Assembly (NCBI GenBank): GCA_963969495.1
Contig: OZ018318.1
Location: forward strand, 170,521,258 to 170,585,257
Direction of reading: 5' to 3'
Source of the DNA: Ceratothoa steindachneri
Lineage: Eukaryota > Arthropoda > Malacostraca > Isopoda > Cymothoidae
DNA: 64,000 bases
A model generated the notes under the pieces. It had not been told where the DNA came from. It worked only from the letters and a program-made list of their open reading frames with translations, and searched no databases. This document shows, one piece after another, positions 34,181 through 48,479 of this stretch. A program made the translations under genes and the position numbers. Numbering within the stretch: the stretch's first letter is position 1; every line of letters starts with the position of its first letter.

Positions 34181-34764
34181 TGGTATACGGCCGAGTTCGT
34201 ATGTACGTTTGCTCCGTACCCGAGTAACTCCGTTCCACTATTCTCTAAGAGTGCTTTATTTTTACTTTTTTTTTGTTCTTTAACCAGGGAAGATTCGTAA
34301 TTGTGGGGGAAATTCGACGTGGAATTTCTTTTCCAGCACGGAAGTTCCATGTGCTGGAGAAGATTCTGTTAGGCTTAAATTGGTAAGCCTACCCCCTCCC
34401 CCCACTTCCACAAGCGGTAGCCTCGAACCGCGTCCACCACGATTCACCTTTACACCGGCTATAATAGCCTCGGCAAGAAGATTCGAGGCCATTCGAGAGG
34501 AGAGCTTTTTCCCACTAACACCTTTCCCCCCTCCCGCGGGGAGAGCCTCAGACATATATATTGCTCGTTTCCCATGAAACCGACACAGAATTGAGAAGTC
34601 TCGCCCGGACCCCATGAAAATTCCCCTAGTTCCAAGTCAGGTGCTAACAACAAAGCAAAGTGACAGCTGAACTATTTTTGTGTATTGTAATTAGCCCCAG
34701 CCAGTGAGGTAATTCCATTTAACGATCACTACCGAGTGATTTTTTCGACTTCTCTCGTCAACTC
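34179..34764 (+). mobile_element. Dispersed repeat R, copy A, left part
   Basis: From about 34290 on, the reverse complement matches 44480-44940: AAGCGGTAGCCTCGAACCGC, GATTCGAGGCCATTCGAGAG, GAAACCGACACAGAATTGAG and AAGCAAAGTGACAGCTG, with variants. Outer boundary uncertain; CGTGGTATAC at 34178 may be the end. Open frames (34380-34577) are shared with copy B only because the DNA is similar. No protein recognised. Confidence 0.75.
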
Positions 34765-36211
34765 AATGGTCATGACTCATCCCACCTTAATATTACAACT
34801 GGGGTCCCACAAGGCTCCGTGCTAGGGCCACTGTTATTTTTAATCTATATTAATGATATTGTTAAATCATCTTCTCTGTTTAAATTTATATTATTCGCGG
34901 ATGATAGTGCCTTATTAACTCCCTTGTCATATGACAAACCGAGCAACATTGCATCTACAATAAATAAAGAATTGAAAATGTCTTCATGTAGCTTAATGTG
35001 AATAAACTATCAATAAATGTAGATAAAACCAAGTATATTCTTTTCTCTTACAAAAAATCTATTGAATTGCCCCATATTAAAATGGGCGACGGAATAATCT
35101 ATGAAACTACTCATATCAAATTCCTAGGCATCTTTATTGACAAAAATCTGAGTTTTAAACAACATATTACGCATATCTCAACAAAACTATCAAAATCGAT
35201 TGGAATATTATATAAATTAAATAAGTTTCTTCCTAAATCTATTCAACACTCTTAATATATGACAATGGTGCAACCTTACTTGACATATGGCATAGAGAGT
35301 TGGTATGGAAAATATCAAAATTATCTCAATAAATTAGTCATATTACAGAAAAAAAGCAATTCGAGCCATCCATCAACTTGACTACAAAGAGCACACTAAT
35401 CGATATTTTAAAGAATCCAGAATTCTAAAATTAAATGATCTCTTTGCGTTTCAAACATCCTTATTCCTTTACAAAACAATAAAGTGTTCCTATAATAAAT
35501 ATATATTTAATATGTTACAAACAGCTGATAATACCCATAGTCACCAAACCCTCAATAAAACAAAATTTATTTCACCCTTGTATTCAAAATCAAAATCCCA
35601 ATGTAGCTTTCTGTACAAATCTATCAAAATATGGAATGGCTTGGACGACAATATCAAATCCCAAACCAATTTAGCTCAATTCAAAAAAGCTCTTAAAAAC
35701 AATATAATTTCGGCTTACTAAATTTATATTCAGTTTTTGCTATTGTGTATTTATTTGTTACCGTAAACTATTATATTTTGTACTATTACTTTGATTTATA
35801 CATTATAAATATGTTATTATTTATATAAATAAGAGTGTTGACTATGTTAACTACAGATCTTTTGAAATAATCGCTGGAAATAAAATAGTTTTTTAATTTA
35901 TCTCAAAATTTAAATAATATAATTATTCGTTATTTGCAATCTTTACAATGGTTAGGTTCTCAAATGTATACTAAGTTGTTTATATTTTTATAAACATGAA
36001 GGGATTTTATTCTTGATAATTTTATACTTAGTCTTAAGTTTTAAGTTTCTGCCCCAAAAGTCACTGACTTATTTTGGGACCATAACTAATCTTTGTATGT
36101 ATATACATATATACGAGTCTGTATAAGTACTTATTGTAACTTATCATTAAGATTTAAAATGTAATATGTTTATACTGTACATTGGATTAATATGGAATAA
36201 ATAAATAAATA
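34765..36211 (+). pseudogene. 5'-truncated LINE with RT 3' half and tail
   Basis: Starts within RT: GVPQGSVLGPLLFLIYINDI and LFADDSALL (catalytic FADD). Then, after a shift at about 34985, VNKLSINVDKTKYILFSYKK, HIKFLGIFIDKNLSFKQHI and GILYKLNKFLP; a one-base slip at about 35253 precedes YMTMVQPYLTYGIESWYGKY, KSKSQCSFLYKSIKIWNGLD and FKKALKNNIISAY, stop at 35721. About 490 bp of 3' UTR ends in (AATA)n. The blocks fit a CR1/jockey-type LINE. The flank AACTC occurs at 34760-34764 and 36212-36216. Only a few lesions, so a fairly recent insertion. Confidence 0.92.
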
Positions 36212-36776
36212 AACTCCTGTCGAAGCCCTCCTCGGTCGCCCCTCGTTTTCGTGTGGCCGAAATACTCTACCCTGGACCGGACGTTTCCCCCCCATCCCTT
36301 TTTGGGGAGAACCGTCATCACTTTAACATCCCGCTCAGAATCTTCAAGCGGCCTCGCCTCACGTGCAGAAGACATCCGTGAAGCCTTACCCTGACGTCTC
36401 ATCCGGAATCCTCCGTAAGCCAACCCTTCTTTCCCTTCAGTAACCCATTTGAATAGTCTTCTCCCGTAACACATTAATTTTAACTTCATAGTCTGATTCA
36501 TAACTACAATCACCCCCCTCGTTCATCTCATGTAATTTTGCCCGTCAATTCTCTCATTATTTTTATGTAAATAAAATTATATTTTTGAACATGCCTCTTT
36601 AAATAACCTTGAGCTTTTTCATTGCCCATAATTGACCTGACCTCGTTGCACTCTTTCTCGCTACTCAGCCCGTCTAAACTAGTGGTGTTCCGTCCCTTTT
36701 CGTTTCGCCTCTAAGTTATTGGTCCCTCCCCATAGGTATAATATGGTATTGATGTAATATAATGTCATACCATGAC
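36212..36776 (+). mobile_element. Dispersed repeat R, copy A, right part
   Basis: Matches the reverse complement of 43964-44465: CTCCTGTCGAAGCCC, CTTACGTGCAG-like, TACTCAGCCCGTCTAAACT, TTATTGGTCCCTCCC, ATAATATGGTATTGAT. It ends near ATAATGTCATACCATGACA. Confidence 0.75.
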
Positions 36777-38585
<1,809 letters not shown>

Positions 38586-38615
38586 ACAGTGTGTTCAAAA
38601 AGTCTCTCCCCGTGA
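38586..38615 (+). mobile_element. Single mariner-type terminus
   Basis: TA then CAGTGTGTTCAAAAAGTCTC, a sequence typical of mariner ends. No partner end or transposase found nearby. Confidence 0.4.
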
Positions 38616-38654
38616 TACTAATTTATTTTCTTGTGAAGAAACTACATTCGGATC

Positions 38655-41345
38655 TTTTTGGTGAATATGAATCGGAGAATTCTCGCAAACATCCACCTAA
38701 AGAAGAAGATGCCAGCGGCAGCAAATGCTAACTTTACCAAAATTGACAAGCAGTCAACACTAAGCATGTTCCACATTTCCAACCAGAAACCAGGACTACC
38801 AATATGAGGGATATCCTTAAAAAGAAGAATCTCTGGCTTTTGGCTAATGGGCTAAAATCACTGAATCTAGTTGAACTACATGAATTTAAGGATTTTTTCC
38901 TGTTAGTATAACTTAAATATTTTACTATTTTTTCTTTACCAATATATGATTAAAATAATTAGTTATATTATTTTAAAAAACATTAGACTATTTGCTAGTC
39001 TACCTAAATATTTTGATATTTTTCTGTTAATCTATTGTATTTGTTTTAATTTTTAAATATTTTTTATAGACCTCGACCTGGCTGTTCATGTGCCGTTTAG
39101 ACGCAGCCTGGCTAGATCTCTTGCAACAACAACCACTACAATGAAGAAAGACATACGAACAAAACTGGCAATAATTGAACATGTGTGTGTTACATGCGAC
39201 ATATGGTCAACCAATCATAGCAGTTTCATGCAAGTCACTGCGCATTGGGTATGTTATTGATTTAGTGTATCATTTTATATAAGTGATAAATTGACCATTG
39301 GTGATAGACTGATAGATTATAATATAAGATTTTCAATTATTCGGTACGTGTTTCTCATTTATTAATTTGCTGAGTCATCATTTTGCTGTGAATAAGGACT
39401 CTTCCAAATTTTTCTCTAATGGGGTGGGTCACTGATGTGGTGGCATGGCAGGCGACTCATCGCAGTTTAGCTGGTGCGTGTCTAATCAATAGTATTAAAT
39501 TAAGCTTAAAAAATGTTCATACAAACATTGATTTTATATCATTACGTTATAATAGATCAATGATGACTTGTCGTGAGGATCAGCTGCACTGGCATGCCGA
39601 AGATTTTGTGGGAAACATAGCTCATAAAATTGCTGAAATATTGGGTAGGATCAACGCAAGCATGGTTTATCTTATTAAAAAAAATGTATTTACAGTCACC
39701 CGTAATGCATCTCACATGGTAAAATGCTTTAGAGAGTTCGTTGTTCGTGTTCAGATTCGTAATGACGCCATTGATGAAGATGATGATGGAAAAGATTCAG
39801 AAGCAATGTTTATCATCACCATCTTTCCTGAACCTTCAGGAGAGCATTAAACTTGGTAGCAACAACTAATGTAGATAAAGAACTGAATTCAATTTTAATA
39901 AAGAAGATAAAAATTCTGAAATAAGAAAATGTTTGGCGTTGTGAAATTTTGCTGGTAAACCCAGCAGGAAAAAATACAGAAAGTAATGCGTCCAATTTAG
40001 GTACCCCTGCGTCAATCTACTCAATGTACGTCTCATTAAGCCAAATATATAAACATAAGAACGATGTGAATGTAGCTCTTGAAGAACCGAATCTACCCCT
40101 CCTTAAAGACAAGGAATTGGAATTTATTTCAAAATATTTGTCTGTTCTAAAACCAAGTGCAGTAGTCCTCAACAAATTACAGGCAGATAAAGAATGCTAC
40201 TACAGTTGTCTTCTTCTAACACTTCTAGTGACTCAAGATGCCCTCGTAAGATTGGAGCCTATCCAACCAAACGACCTGCGCTTGAGACACTACAAGCCAA
40301 TGCTGGCAGCAGTCTTCTCTGGCTACAATGCCAGATTTGGTCATTTTTGTTGCTGAGCCACGAGACAATTGCTGCCGTTTTGGCCCCAGTATCTTATCCG
40401 TATTTCAAACGTATGTAGATGGATATGAATGTTGCTAGGGCATAATTTGGACGAGCATGAAGAAATCAACTCTCAAGTAAAAGACAAGTTACAAATTGCT
40501 GTAAGAAATTGTAATTCTGACAGCAGTGGCAATAGTTTGGAGAATTCAAGACTTATCATCTGAAGACGATTTCTTCTTCATTCTCCTCTCTTAACAGCAA
40601 GAAAGACTTGGAAGTTCTCCATTGTTTTTAGGGCATTAGTAATGCTCTAGACTCTTTAGATAGGTATCCTGCTATAAAGATCTCGAAGAGGTATAACACT
40701 ATAGTACCTTCCTCTGCACCAGTGGCACACATAGGTGGGCGCGATAACGAAAAAATGTATTACGATAACCGATAAATCGATAACGATAACCTTACCGGCG
40801 ATAACCGATAATCGATAACTGGCAATAAATTTATCGCCCGATGAGGTGATAACCGATAAAGCAATAAATCCAAAATTATAATACAATATTTATTATTGAC
40901 TATATATAGAACAGAAGAAGCACGGGAACATAGGGGGGAAATCATCAAAGAACGCGTAAAACCGGTAGCGCGAAGGAGCAACACCTCGTGACCTCTCGTC
41001 CGACAGCTGGTTTCCAGCTCGTACCTACCTATTTCTTCCTCCAAGGCACGCGCCGCTCGCCCCTGTGCTAAACTGGAACCAAAAACTGAAATTATCGATT
41101 ATCGCTAGTTTGGAACCAAAAGTATCGGCGATACCGATGAATCGATAACGTGGGGGAGGGGGGAATATCGGATAACCGATAACCCGATATCGTTATCGCG
41201 ATAATTTATCGCGATAAAGCACACCTATGGTGGCACAGTTGGTAACTCTCGGATGTTAACTTTGGACAATTGATTTTGCTGAAAACAAATATTTACAACA
41301 GTTAAACATTAAATTAATTCTCTTAACTTGCGGTTTTATATTGTC
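38655..41345 (+). pseudogene. BED-type hAT transposase remnant, long copy
   Basis: Exon 39070-39250: LAVHVPFRRSLARSLA, IEHVCVTCDIWSTNHSSFMQ, VTAHW with a donor at GTATGTT, the same intron position as in the 32.4-kb copy. Then HRSLAGACLINSIKLSL, KIAEILGRINAS and VFTVTRNASHMVKCFREF (TDN-type block, D lost), and an acidic loop EDDDGKDSEAMF. From 39950: ELEFISKYLSVLKPSAVVLN, YYSCLLLTLLVTQDALVRLE and FSGYNARFGHFC, then SYPYFK. The C-terminal dimerisation block reads YNTIVPSSAPVA up to 40729 and resumes QLVTL at 41230 after a nested 500-bp element. Several shifts and stops; start region before 39070 uncertain. Confidence 0.85.
40730..41229. mobile_element. Non-autonomous hAT-type element, 500 bp, GATAA-rich
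   Basis: Perfect 8-bp target duplication GTGGCACA at 40722-40729 and 41230-41237. Ends CATAGGTGGGCGCGATAACG and, reverse complemented, CATAGGTGTGCTTTATCGCG. The two outer 130-150 bp are packed with CGATAA / TTATCG repeats; the middle is unrelated. No transposase. Inserted in the hAT dimerisation block. Confidence 0.92.
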
Positions 41346-41699
41346 ACTAATTAGGTACTGTAGTAAAACTACAAAATTAAATTTTATGTAAAAATCTTTA
41401 CTTATATATACTGACCATTCATTGATATGAGTTTTGGACCTAGTAAGCCGAGAATTGAGAAAAATAGAACTGACAACTACATGTAGGTCAGTTAAGATTA
41501 TTTTTTCTTTGCTGACAAGTTATGATAATAATGAGTTTTAAGTTACCACCTGAAAAACTGAAAGGGGAATCGTCAATCCCCGTTGTTTAGATTAGGTGAC
41601 ATAACATAACAATATTAAGTGCCCCCAAACCAAAAGGCCATCAAAGTTTCGAAGATATAAAAAATTCTACAAGAAAAAGACTAACAAAATAAATTACAA
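41346..41699. other. Nothing recognised
   Basis: AT-rich sequence after the hAT remnant. Confidence 0.4.
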
Positions 41700-42145
41700 A
41701 ACTCTCTCAAGAAAAGGACCACAAAAGGACGATGGTGGAGATGTGTCGATGTCGAAGACGTGACGATAGAGAAAACATAATGGCGAAAGCGTGATGAGGG
41801 TGAAGGCTTGATGAGGGAGATAACTTGATTCAGATTGTCTTGCAGTGATGTGTACTCTTTGATTTTTGTACATGACGATGATGAAGATTCGACGATAACG
41901 GAGAGATGATGAGGGCGAAAACGAGGCGAAGGCCCGACAACGACGACACATGTGATTCTGAATACCTCGAACGAAAAGGTGACGATAGAATCCAGAACAA
42001 CCCAACGGTGGCGATTACAGCGGCGATGCACACCTCTCTAACCTTTGACTGCGATTGATCAACTTGAGCAGGTGAAGTATGACGATGAGGAATCGAAACC
42101 GACGACACGAAGCACCCACTGACCTCGATCGATGACACGAACCAA
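41700..42145 (-). other. GACGA-rich, CpG-containing low-complexity block
   Basis: Frequent GACGA, GATGA and ACGAC words make three overlapping minus-strand frames open (103-116 codons) with S/H/R-rich translations. The simultaneous openness points to composition, not coding. Stands out from AT-rich flanks. Confidence 0.5.
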
Positions 42146-43209
42146 TGATACGATCATGAAAAATACAATAAAATATGTAAAATCTTACTTATTTGCTTTA
42201 TTTTATTTTTTAGGAATCTGTCAGAAATCAGTAATTTGTTAGAAATTACATATTAAGCTGCATATGTAATTTTATTAATATTAGACATGTGAAGTTTATT
42301 TAAATAATACTTGTACTCATTTTCATTAAGGTCTGATTTATTTATCATGTAGTTGTATAGGTATTCTTAAAAGTGTTTAAGTTGTGAGAATTGGCCACTG
42401 ATTCAGGAGACTATTCCGCCTATCTATTATTCTCACAGTAAAATAATGATTAGAATGAGTAATGCTTATATAGCTTGTACTTATTATCCCATGTAATTTA
42501 GTACATAGGACAGTATTAGGAGGGATTACCAAAATTTGTTTTTGCTCTACATGACTACATATTTTTCAATTTATATAAGTGATCTTAAAAAGTCATCTTA
42601 AAAAGTGATCTTCAAAATCATGATCTGGATCTGGATCTTCAAGATCACATTTTTCTGGTGATCTTCTCTTGATTTACAAGACTACTTTTTGAGGTGATCT
42701 AATCATCTTGATCTTCAAGATCACCAAAGTTGATGGTCTTGCTCATCTCGGGTTCTCAACAGTCTTTGGGGGATCTCATCTTCCCAAAGTGTTTAGAATA
42801 GGGTGTGATCCCGCGATCTCCCCCTACCCTCTCTTTATTATTTAAACATTATTACTGACTGAGTACAAAATGTTAATTCCTTGTTTATATAGTGTTCTTA
42901 AGGACTTCCATAACCACACTACCCCCTAGTGTGGAATGGGTAGCACTTGCCTGAGCCATGAGAAGGTCTCTGCTCGCAGGTCGGTGCCAAAACCATATAT
43001 TCCACCCCCCCGGATCCCGACAGTTTCTTCTTACCATTGAATTTAAACTCCCAGGGGAGTAGTTTCCCCCTCCCGTATTTTAAAGTCATTCCATTCAATG
43101 GCTGACTGACTACTAACGTGGCAAGTCTAATTTTAAAGGTGCTTACGAGGCAAGTAATTCTAGAGTGGATAAATAGTTCGTGACACTATTGGACAGGTTA
43201 ATGTGCTCC
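42146..43209. other. No gene; GATCTT-rich patch
   Basis: 42560-42745 has interleaved GATCTT/AAGATC words as in the repeats at 8.8, 24.1 and 25.7 kb and may be another copy. 42960-43000 resembles a decayed tRNA-like stretch (GGGTAGCACTTGCC). Confidence 0.45.
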
Positions 43210-43217
43210 CTCACTCG

Positions 43218-43508
43218 CAGGGGCGGATTTAGGTATGGGAAATATGGGTACCCGCCCAGGGCGGCATCTTGCTAGGGTCAGTGGGGGCGGAATTGATTGC
43301 TGAAAAAAAACAAGCACAATTGTCCATGTGTGTAGTTTTAAATGGCAATTGCATACGCTCACTAAACAAATTAGTTTGTACATAATTGTCGGAATGTTTA
43401 TTTATAATTTTTTAGTTCTATATGTTGCAAGGTGGGTCGCATTCCGAAGGGAGGGGGCACTAAAAGGGGTTTTCGCCCAGGGCAACATTTATGCTAGGAC
43501 CGCCACTG
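43218..43508. mobile_element. Non-autonomous hAT-type element, 291 bp
   Basis: Ends CAGGGGCGGATTTAGG and, reverse complemented, CAGTGGCGGTCCTAGCATA. Flanks CTCACTCG (43210-43217) and TTCACTCG (43509-43516), 7 of 8 identical. A CGCCCAGGGC stretch recurs just inside both ends. No coding. Confidence 0.85.
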
Positions 43509-43516
43509 TTCACTCG

Positions 43517-43963
43517 TAATTCATTCCCTGCATTAATTGTTCGAGATTAAGTCACATAAAAATAGGTCATGGCTAGGGAATCGACAGACAGGAGGAAACA
43601 AAGTAACTATTCGCTAACGAAGTTAGCATAACCAGTATTGCTGCACCGGGGCCAGTTTACTAATAGGCTGGGGTTGCCAGATTGGGCGAAAAGTAACGGA
43701 TTGGGCTCATTTTTGCGGCTCCTCGCCCAACAATTTTAAATTCGCTATTTGCTATTTTGGGGCTACTTCAAATCATTCCATTTGGGATAGGGTAAGACGA
43801 GGCATAGGCTCCTATTGGTTAAATTACAGGGGAAGGCTGGGTACGGGTTCATATTGGCTGGCTTACTGGGGGATGGGGGGTATGGAAAAGTCTCTTCCAC
43901 AAGGTGTAGTGGGACACTTCCGTACGTGTCTATAACATGTTGGCAAATCATAAAGCATGACTG
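43517..43963. other. Nothing recognised
   Basis: Frames at 43763-44009 are unsupported. Confidence 0.4.
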
Positions 43964-44945
43964 TCGTGGTATGACATTACATTATATCAATACCATATTA
44001 TATCTATGAGGGAGGGACCAATAACTTGAAAGCGAACCGACAAAAGGGGCGGAAAACCACGAGTTTAGACGGGCTGAGTAGCGAGAGAGTGCAACGAGGT
44101 CAGGTAAATTATGGACAATGGCAAAGCTCAAGGTTATTTAAAGAGGCATGTACAAAAATATAATTTTATTTACACGAAAATAATGAGAGAATTGATGGGT
44201 GAAATTACCTCAGAGAATTAACGGACAAAATTACATCAGTAAACGAAAGGGGTAATTGTAGTTACAAATCAGACTCAACTGGGTTACTGAAGGAGGGGGG
44301 GAGAGGTTGACTTACGGATGTCTTCTGTACGTGAGGTGAGGCCGTTTGGAACTTCTGAGCGGGAGGTAGAGTGATGACAATTCTCCAAAAACAAGGGGGG
44401 GGATAACTTCCGGTCCAGGGGAGAGTATTACGGCTACCCGAAATGAAGGGGGGGCTTCGACAGGAGTTGATGAGAGAAGTCGGGAAAATCACTCGGGGGC
44501 GATCGTTCAGTGGAATTACCTCCTGGCTGGGGCTAATTCCAAATACACAAAATAGTCCAGCTGTCACTTTGCTTTGTTGTAGGCACTTGACTTGGAACCA
44601 TGGGAAATCTTCTGGGGTCTGGGCGAGACTTCTCAACTCTGTGTCAGTTTCATGGAAAACGAGCAATATATATGTCTGAGACTCTCCCCGCAAGGGGGAA
44701 AGGGTTAGTGGGAAACAGCTCTACTCTCGAATCGCCTCGAATCTTCTTGCAGAGGCTATTCTAGTCGGCGTAAAGGTGAATCGTGGGGGACGCGGTTCGA
44801 GGCTACCGCTCGTGGAAGCGGGGGGGGGGAGGGGTAGGCTTACCAATTTAGGCCTAACCGGTCCTTCTGCAGCGCGTGGAAGTTCCGTCTGCTCAAGAGA
44901 TTCCACGTGGGGTTCCCTCACAATGACTAGTAAGCTTAAATTTAC
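43964..44945 (-). mobile_element. Dispersed repeat R, copy B (uninterrupted)
   Basis: The reverse complement matches copy A on both sides of its LINE. At the point matching the LINE insertion, copy B reads (reverse complement) CATCAACTCCTGTCGAAG without interruption. Rich in G runs. Begins near GTCGTGGTATGACATTACAT; other boundary uncertain. Confidence 0.8.
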
Positions 44946-45344
44946 TATTCTTTAATATATATATATTTTTACTCTCTGTAGATGCCGTATACAATGGATA
45001 AAGGGTAGCTTTCAATGTTTCGAGTTATTCTTTATTAAATACTTAAAACATTATACAAAGTTGTTGAAAAAATGGTTCTTTAAGATATACTAAATAATAC
45101 GTTTAATTACGTTAGTGGAACTACGGAAACCTTTACTGGTTGGATGCCGAAGCCGTGTTATGGTAATGCGAGACGTATTCATTTAATTTGTAGATTCTAT
45201 GGATTGTCAGTTACGTGTTTGTGAAAGTTTTTTCATTGTAGGAATATGTGAATGTGTATGAAATAGTTAAGTAATACCCATTACATTATTCGAAATGGGA
45301 AAGTGTGCACATTCTAACAAATCTTTTCCCCAAACTTAGTTAAT
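44946..45344. other. Nothing recognised
   Basis: AT-rich, may be intron or untranslated flank of the hAT at 45.3 kb. Confidence 0.4.
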
Positions 45345-47645
45345 AGCTCCACTATTTAAAAAGTGGCTTTTGGAAGTAAGTCATGATGACAAGAAGGCAT
45401 TTTGCACTGTGGGTAGAGTGCAACTTCAAGCTCACAAGAGTGACTTGAAAAAATATGTTAAATCTTTCAATCAAATGTGTATACGGTTAGTGATAAGAAA
45501 ATGGGGCTGGAATCAGTTTTTTTCAGAGGTTGAATCAGTGGCGTAGCTGGGGGGGGGGGGTAAGTTACCCCGGGCCCCCATTGGAGGAGGGGCCCAAAAT
45601 GAGTGTCCCATCTCTTTTTTGAAAAAAAACACTTAATAAAAAGGTTAAATATAGATGCCCATAAAAATATAGACAACCCAGGCAATGGCTTCGTCACTCC
45701 CCCCTACGTGGGGAGCTTGCGCTTCGCTACTAAGATTAAATTTTAAAATCTGAAAAAAGCAGCCATGGTTAAATTTTCTGAACTTCACCATTTGTTAATT
45801 CTTTGGGTTTTAAAAAATTCACAAAATTTCGATACTTATATTTTTTATTTCTGAACTTCACCATTTTATTTTTTGATATTATAAAAGAATTATTAGAAAT
45901 AACTGTTAAAAAAACATAAGTCATAACCAAACTAAGATGAAATTATTATTCAAATACTAAAAAAAATCCCTTTCTTAAATTATAGAGTTAGTGAAGTGAT
46001 AATATTAGCTCAAACCTTAGTCAAGCAAAGTATAAGAAGTTACTTAATAATTACTTTTATTGTTGCTGTATCAGACTGACGGAATTTATCAATATGAATC
46101 TTGACTAGTATATTTTTTCAATATGTAATAGCTCGGTTTCATATTTTGTAGCTTATTTTTGTAATCATACATAAGTATTCTCTATTAAAGTGTCTTACTT
46201 ATTTTTATTTGACACACTACCAGACACACCAGAGTGCACCAAAATGTTGCAGGAGTAGTTGTTTTCATGTCATTCATAAGATCAAACATTCGTATGTTGG
46301 GGTCTCCAAAGGAGATAATGCCCCCGGGCCCCCAAATCCTTAGCTACGCCACTGAGTTGAATGATGGTCCTAAATGTGAATTGCAACTCTCATTATCCAT
46401 TGCTTGTCACGCGTCTGTAGGAGCCATTGACCAGATAAATGATATTGTAAAAAAAGAACTTTCCTCCCACACCCACTTCAAGTTGTGGGAATTTAATGGT
46501 TCACACAACAAAACGCTCGGCTTTGCTAAAAAAAGATCATCAGCGCTTTCAAAAGAACAATTTTTCGACCTGCCGAATAGTCCATTTTCTCTAATAAAAT
46601 AATACAAGTCAACAGAGATATTGCCTGTGAGAAACATTTATGTGCTGGGTTCTTTATTATAGTACTAATCCTAACAAAATCATTTCTCGTTTTCTTAGAT
46701 TAATACATCACTAGTAATATGTCAGAAGCATTTCAGAATATTTTGAAGCAAATGATGTGGATTTAAACCATTGTTTTGCATTAGGAACAAATGAAGCTTT
46801 CAATTTATCCGGCAGTCATCATTCGGTGTATGCATTGATGAAGAAAGATATACCGCATTTTTTATGATGGCATTCATTAATGATATTTAGTATGATCAAA
46901 CGCTGCAGAACAACTGGCGTCAAACATAGATTATATGCTACGAGAAACATATAATTGGTTTCACAGATCTGCCTTGAGAAAAAAAAAATCGTATTTAGAT
47001 ATCTACAAACTTATTAATGATGGAAAAGAACCTCTACGACTTGTACGTTGGGTACGCGCCGACTTACAAGAATCAATAGCTTGAAAACAGTTCTTAATCA
47101 ATGGATCACATTAATAACTCATTTTCAAGTTCCGGCATCATCTTGCAATAAGTATTTATCCCAAGAACTGTATTCCATTTACTCCGATCATGACATCGAA
47201 TTACATTTCGCATTTTTAAACAAATCTTGAATGATTTCGAAGAGATGAATTTACTTTTTCCCCCAAAGATGTGGATCATCGCAGTGTCCTAAATGAAGTG
47301 GAAAATTTTACGCTATCTTTGTTGAAAAGAATAAAAAAATCCGACTGTGTAAGACTAAAGGTAAACTTGAACGACCAATCAGTTTTTCCCCTTGTTAAGC
47401 GAGAACATCAAATTATACGTCGGATCACGAATAATGTTGAAACACTTAAGAAAATACGAAATCTTTCCTTGACCATCTGTCTAATAAGTCAGAGAGCCTC
47501 ATTTTCGAGACTTCCACGGGAATTGGCTGAACAGAGCAAGTTTTCTCAGGTCCTAAATAATGAATGTAATAATATTTTTGACGAAAATGACCCGAGTAAT
47601 GGATGCCAATATTGGGCAAAAGAAATCAATCTCAGTAACAAATGA
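45345..47645 (+). pseudogene. DUF4371-type hAT transposase remnant
   Basis: N-terminal block: WLLEVSHDDKKAFCTVGRVQ then LQAHKSDLKKYVKSFNQM, the zinc-finger-like start of this group. After a 819-bp nested element: CELQLSLSIACHASVGAIDQ and INDIVKKEL. Middle region 46700-47230 is heavily damaged. From 47020: GKEPLRLVRWVRADLQ, LINQWITLITHFQ, AKYLSQELYSIYSDHDIEL-like (SDP.NYAYF-type block). Then the open frame 47271-47645: VLNEVENFTLSLLKRIKKSD, VKREHQIIRRITNNVETLKK and LPRELAEQSKF. The C-terminal dimerisation block is not clear. Many stops. Confidence 0.75.
45536..46354 (+). mobile_element. Non-autonomous hAT-type element, 819 bp
   Basis: Ends CAGTGGCGTAGCTGGGG and, reverse complemented, CAGTGGCGTAGCTAAGG. 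Flanks GGTTGAAT (45528-45535) and AGTTGAAT (46355-46362), 7 of 8 identical. Terminal thirds match 381-1033 inverted; the middle matches 13480-13830. Inserted a few bases after a TTTTTTTCAG acceptor in the hAT transposase. Confidence 0.85.
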
Positions 47646-48479
47646 CTGAGATCTCATACTGGAACTTTTATCATCTATACTAGGAATTAAAACAAGCTTG
47701 GAATCAAAAGGTGATTACTGGAACTCATATGATACCACGAACTCGTCTATGTATAAAGATTATAGTTTAGGCGAAGAAGATGAATTTGACCACGTTGAAG
47801 ACCTTGTAGAAAATAGTTTTTAAAATAGTTACTTTTTAAATTTTAAGGTAAATTAAATTCTTGTAGATTTGTATATATATATTTTAGTTAACTTTTCGAA
47901 CAATACGCTACTTTTAATTGCAAATCTGCTACTTTTGGTAATATAAATCTGCCAACACTGCCAGTAGGAAGGGACGAGAACAGGTTCGTATACATGAACT
48001 AAAATTAAGATGTGGAAACGAATGATTAATAAATAGGAACAAAGACTGCGAATGAACGCAAGAAAGAAAAAAAAAGCGAAAAGGTACAGGGTAAAAGCTA
48101 TCATAACAGGTAATTTCATCAACTCAATACTAGGAGCAAGACGTAGGCTTTGAACCCTTAGATACGGTGAGCATAAGGACTAAAAAGTAAGCCTTGGGAC
48201 TCTTGAGTCACAAGAGCCGACTCACTGCGGAAGTAGGCCTACACATTTACCTCATTGTTTATGCTAATTTTATTTTTCCAATTGTGTTTGTATACATTAG
48301 TAATAAGTAGTTTCCATTTATTTTAAATACTCACATCATAAAATACATTAACGCTAGACGCATTCAGACCAGATTTGTATCATTTATTTAAGTTGGCGCA
48401 TGTTCATCCTATGTTCCCCCAGCATTTCATTGTTTAAAACCTTTCGATTATTCGGTGCACTAAGCCTAATGGTATGGTC
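47646..48479. other. Nothing recognised
   Basis: A short acidic tail (GEEDEFDHVEDLVE, about 47771-47815) may be the end of the hAT frame. The rest is unassigned. Confidence 0.35.

Noticed and set aside
41681..42138. Three minus-strand genes of 102-116 codons
   Set aside because: All three overlap in different frames and arise from the biased GACGA composition.
42940..43000. tRNA-like stretch GGGTAGCACTTGCC
   Set aside because: Weak A-box only; no GGTTCRA box and no clover-leaf.
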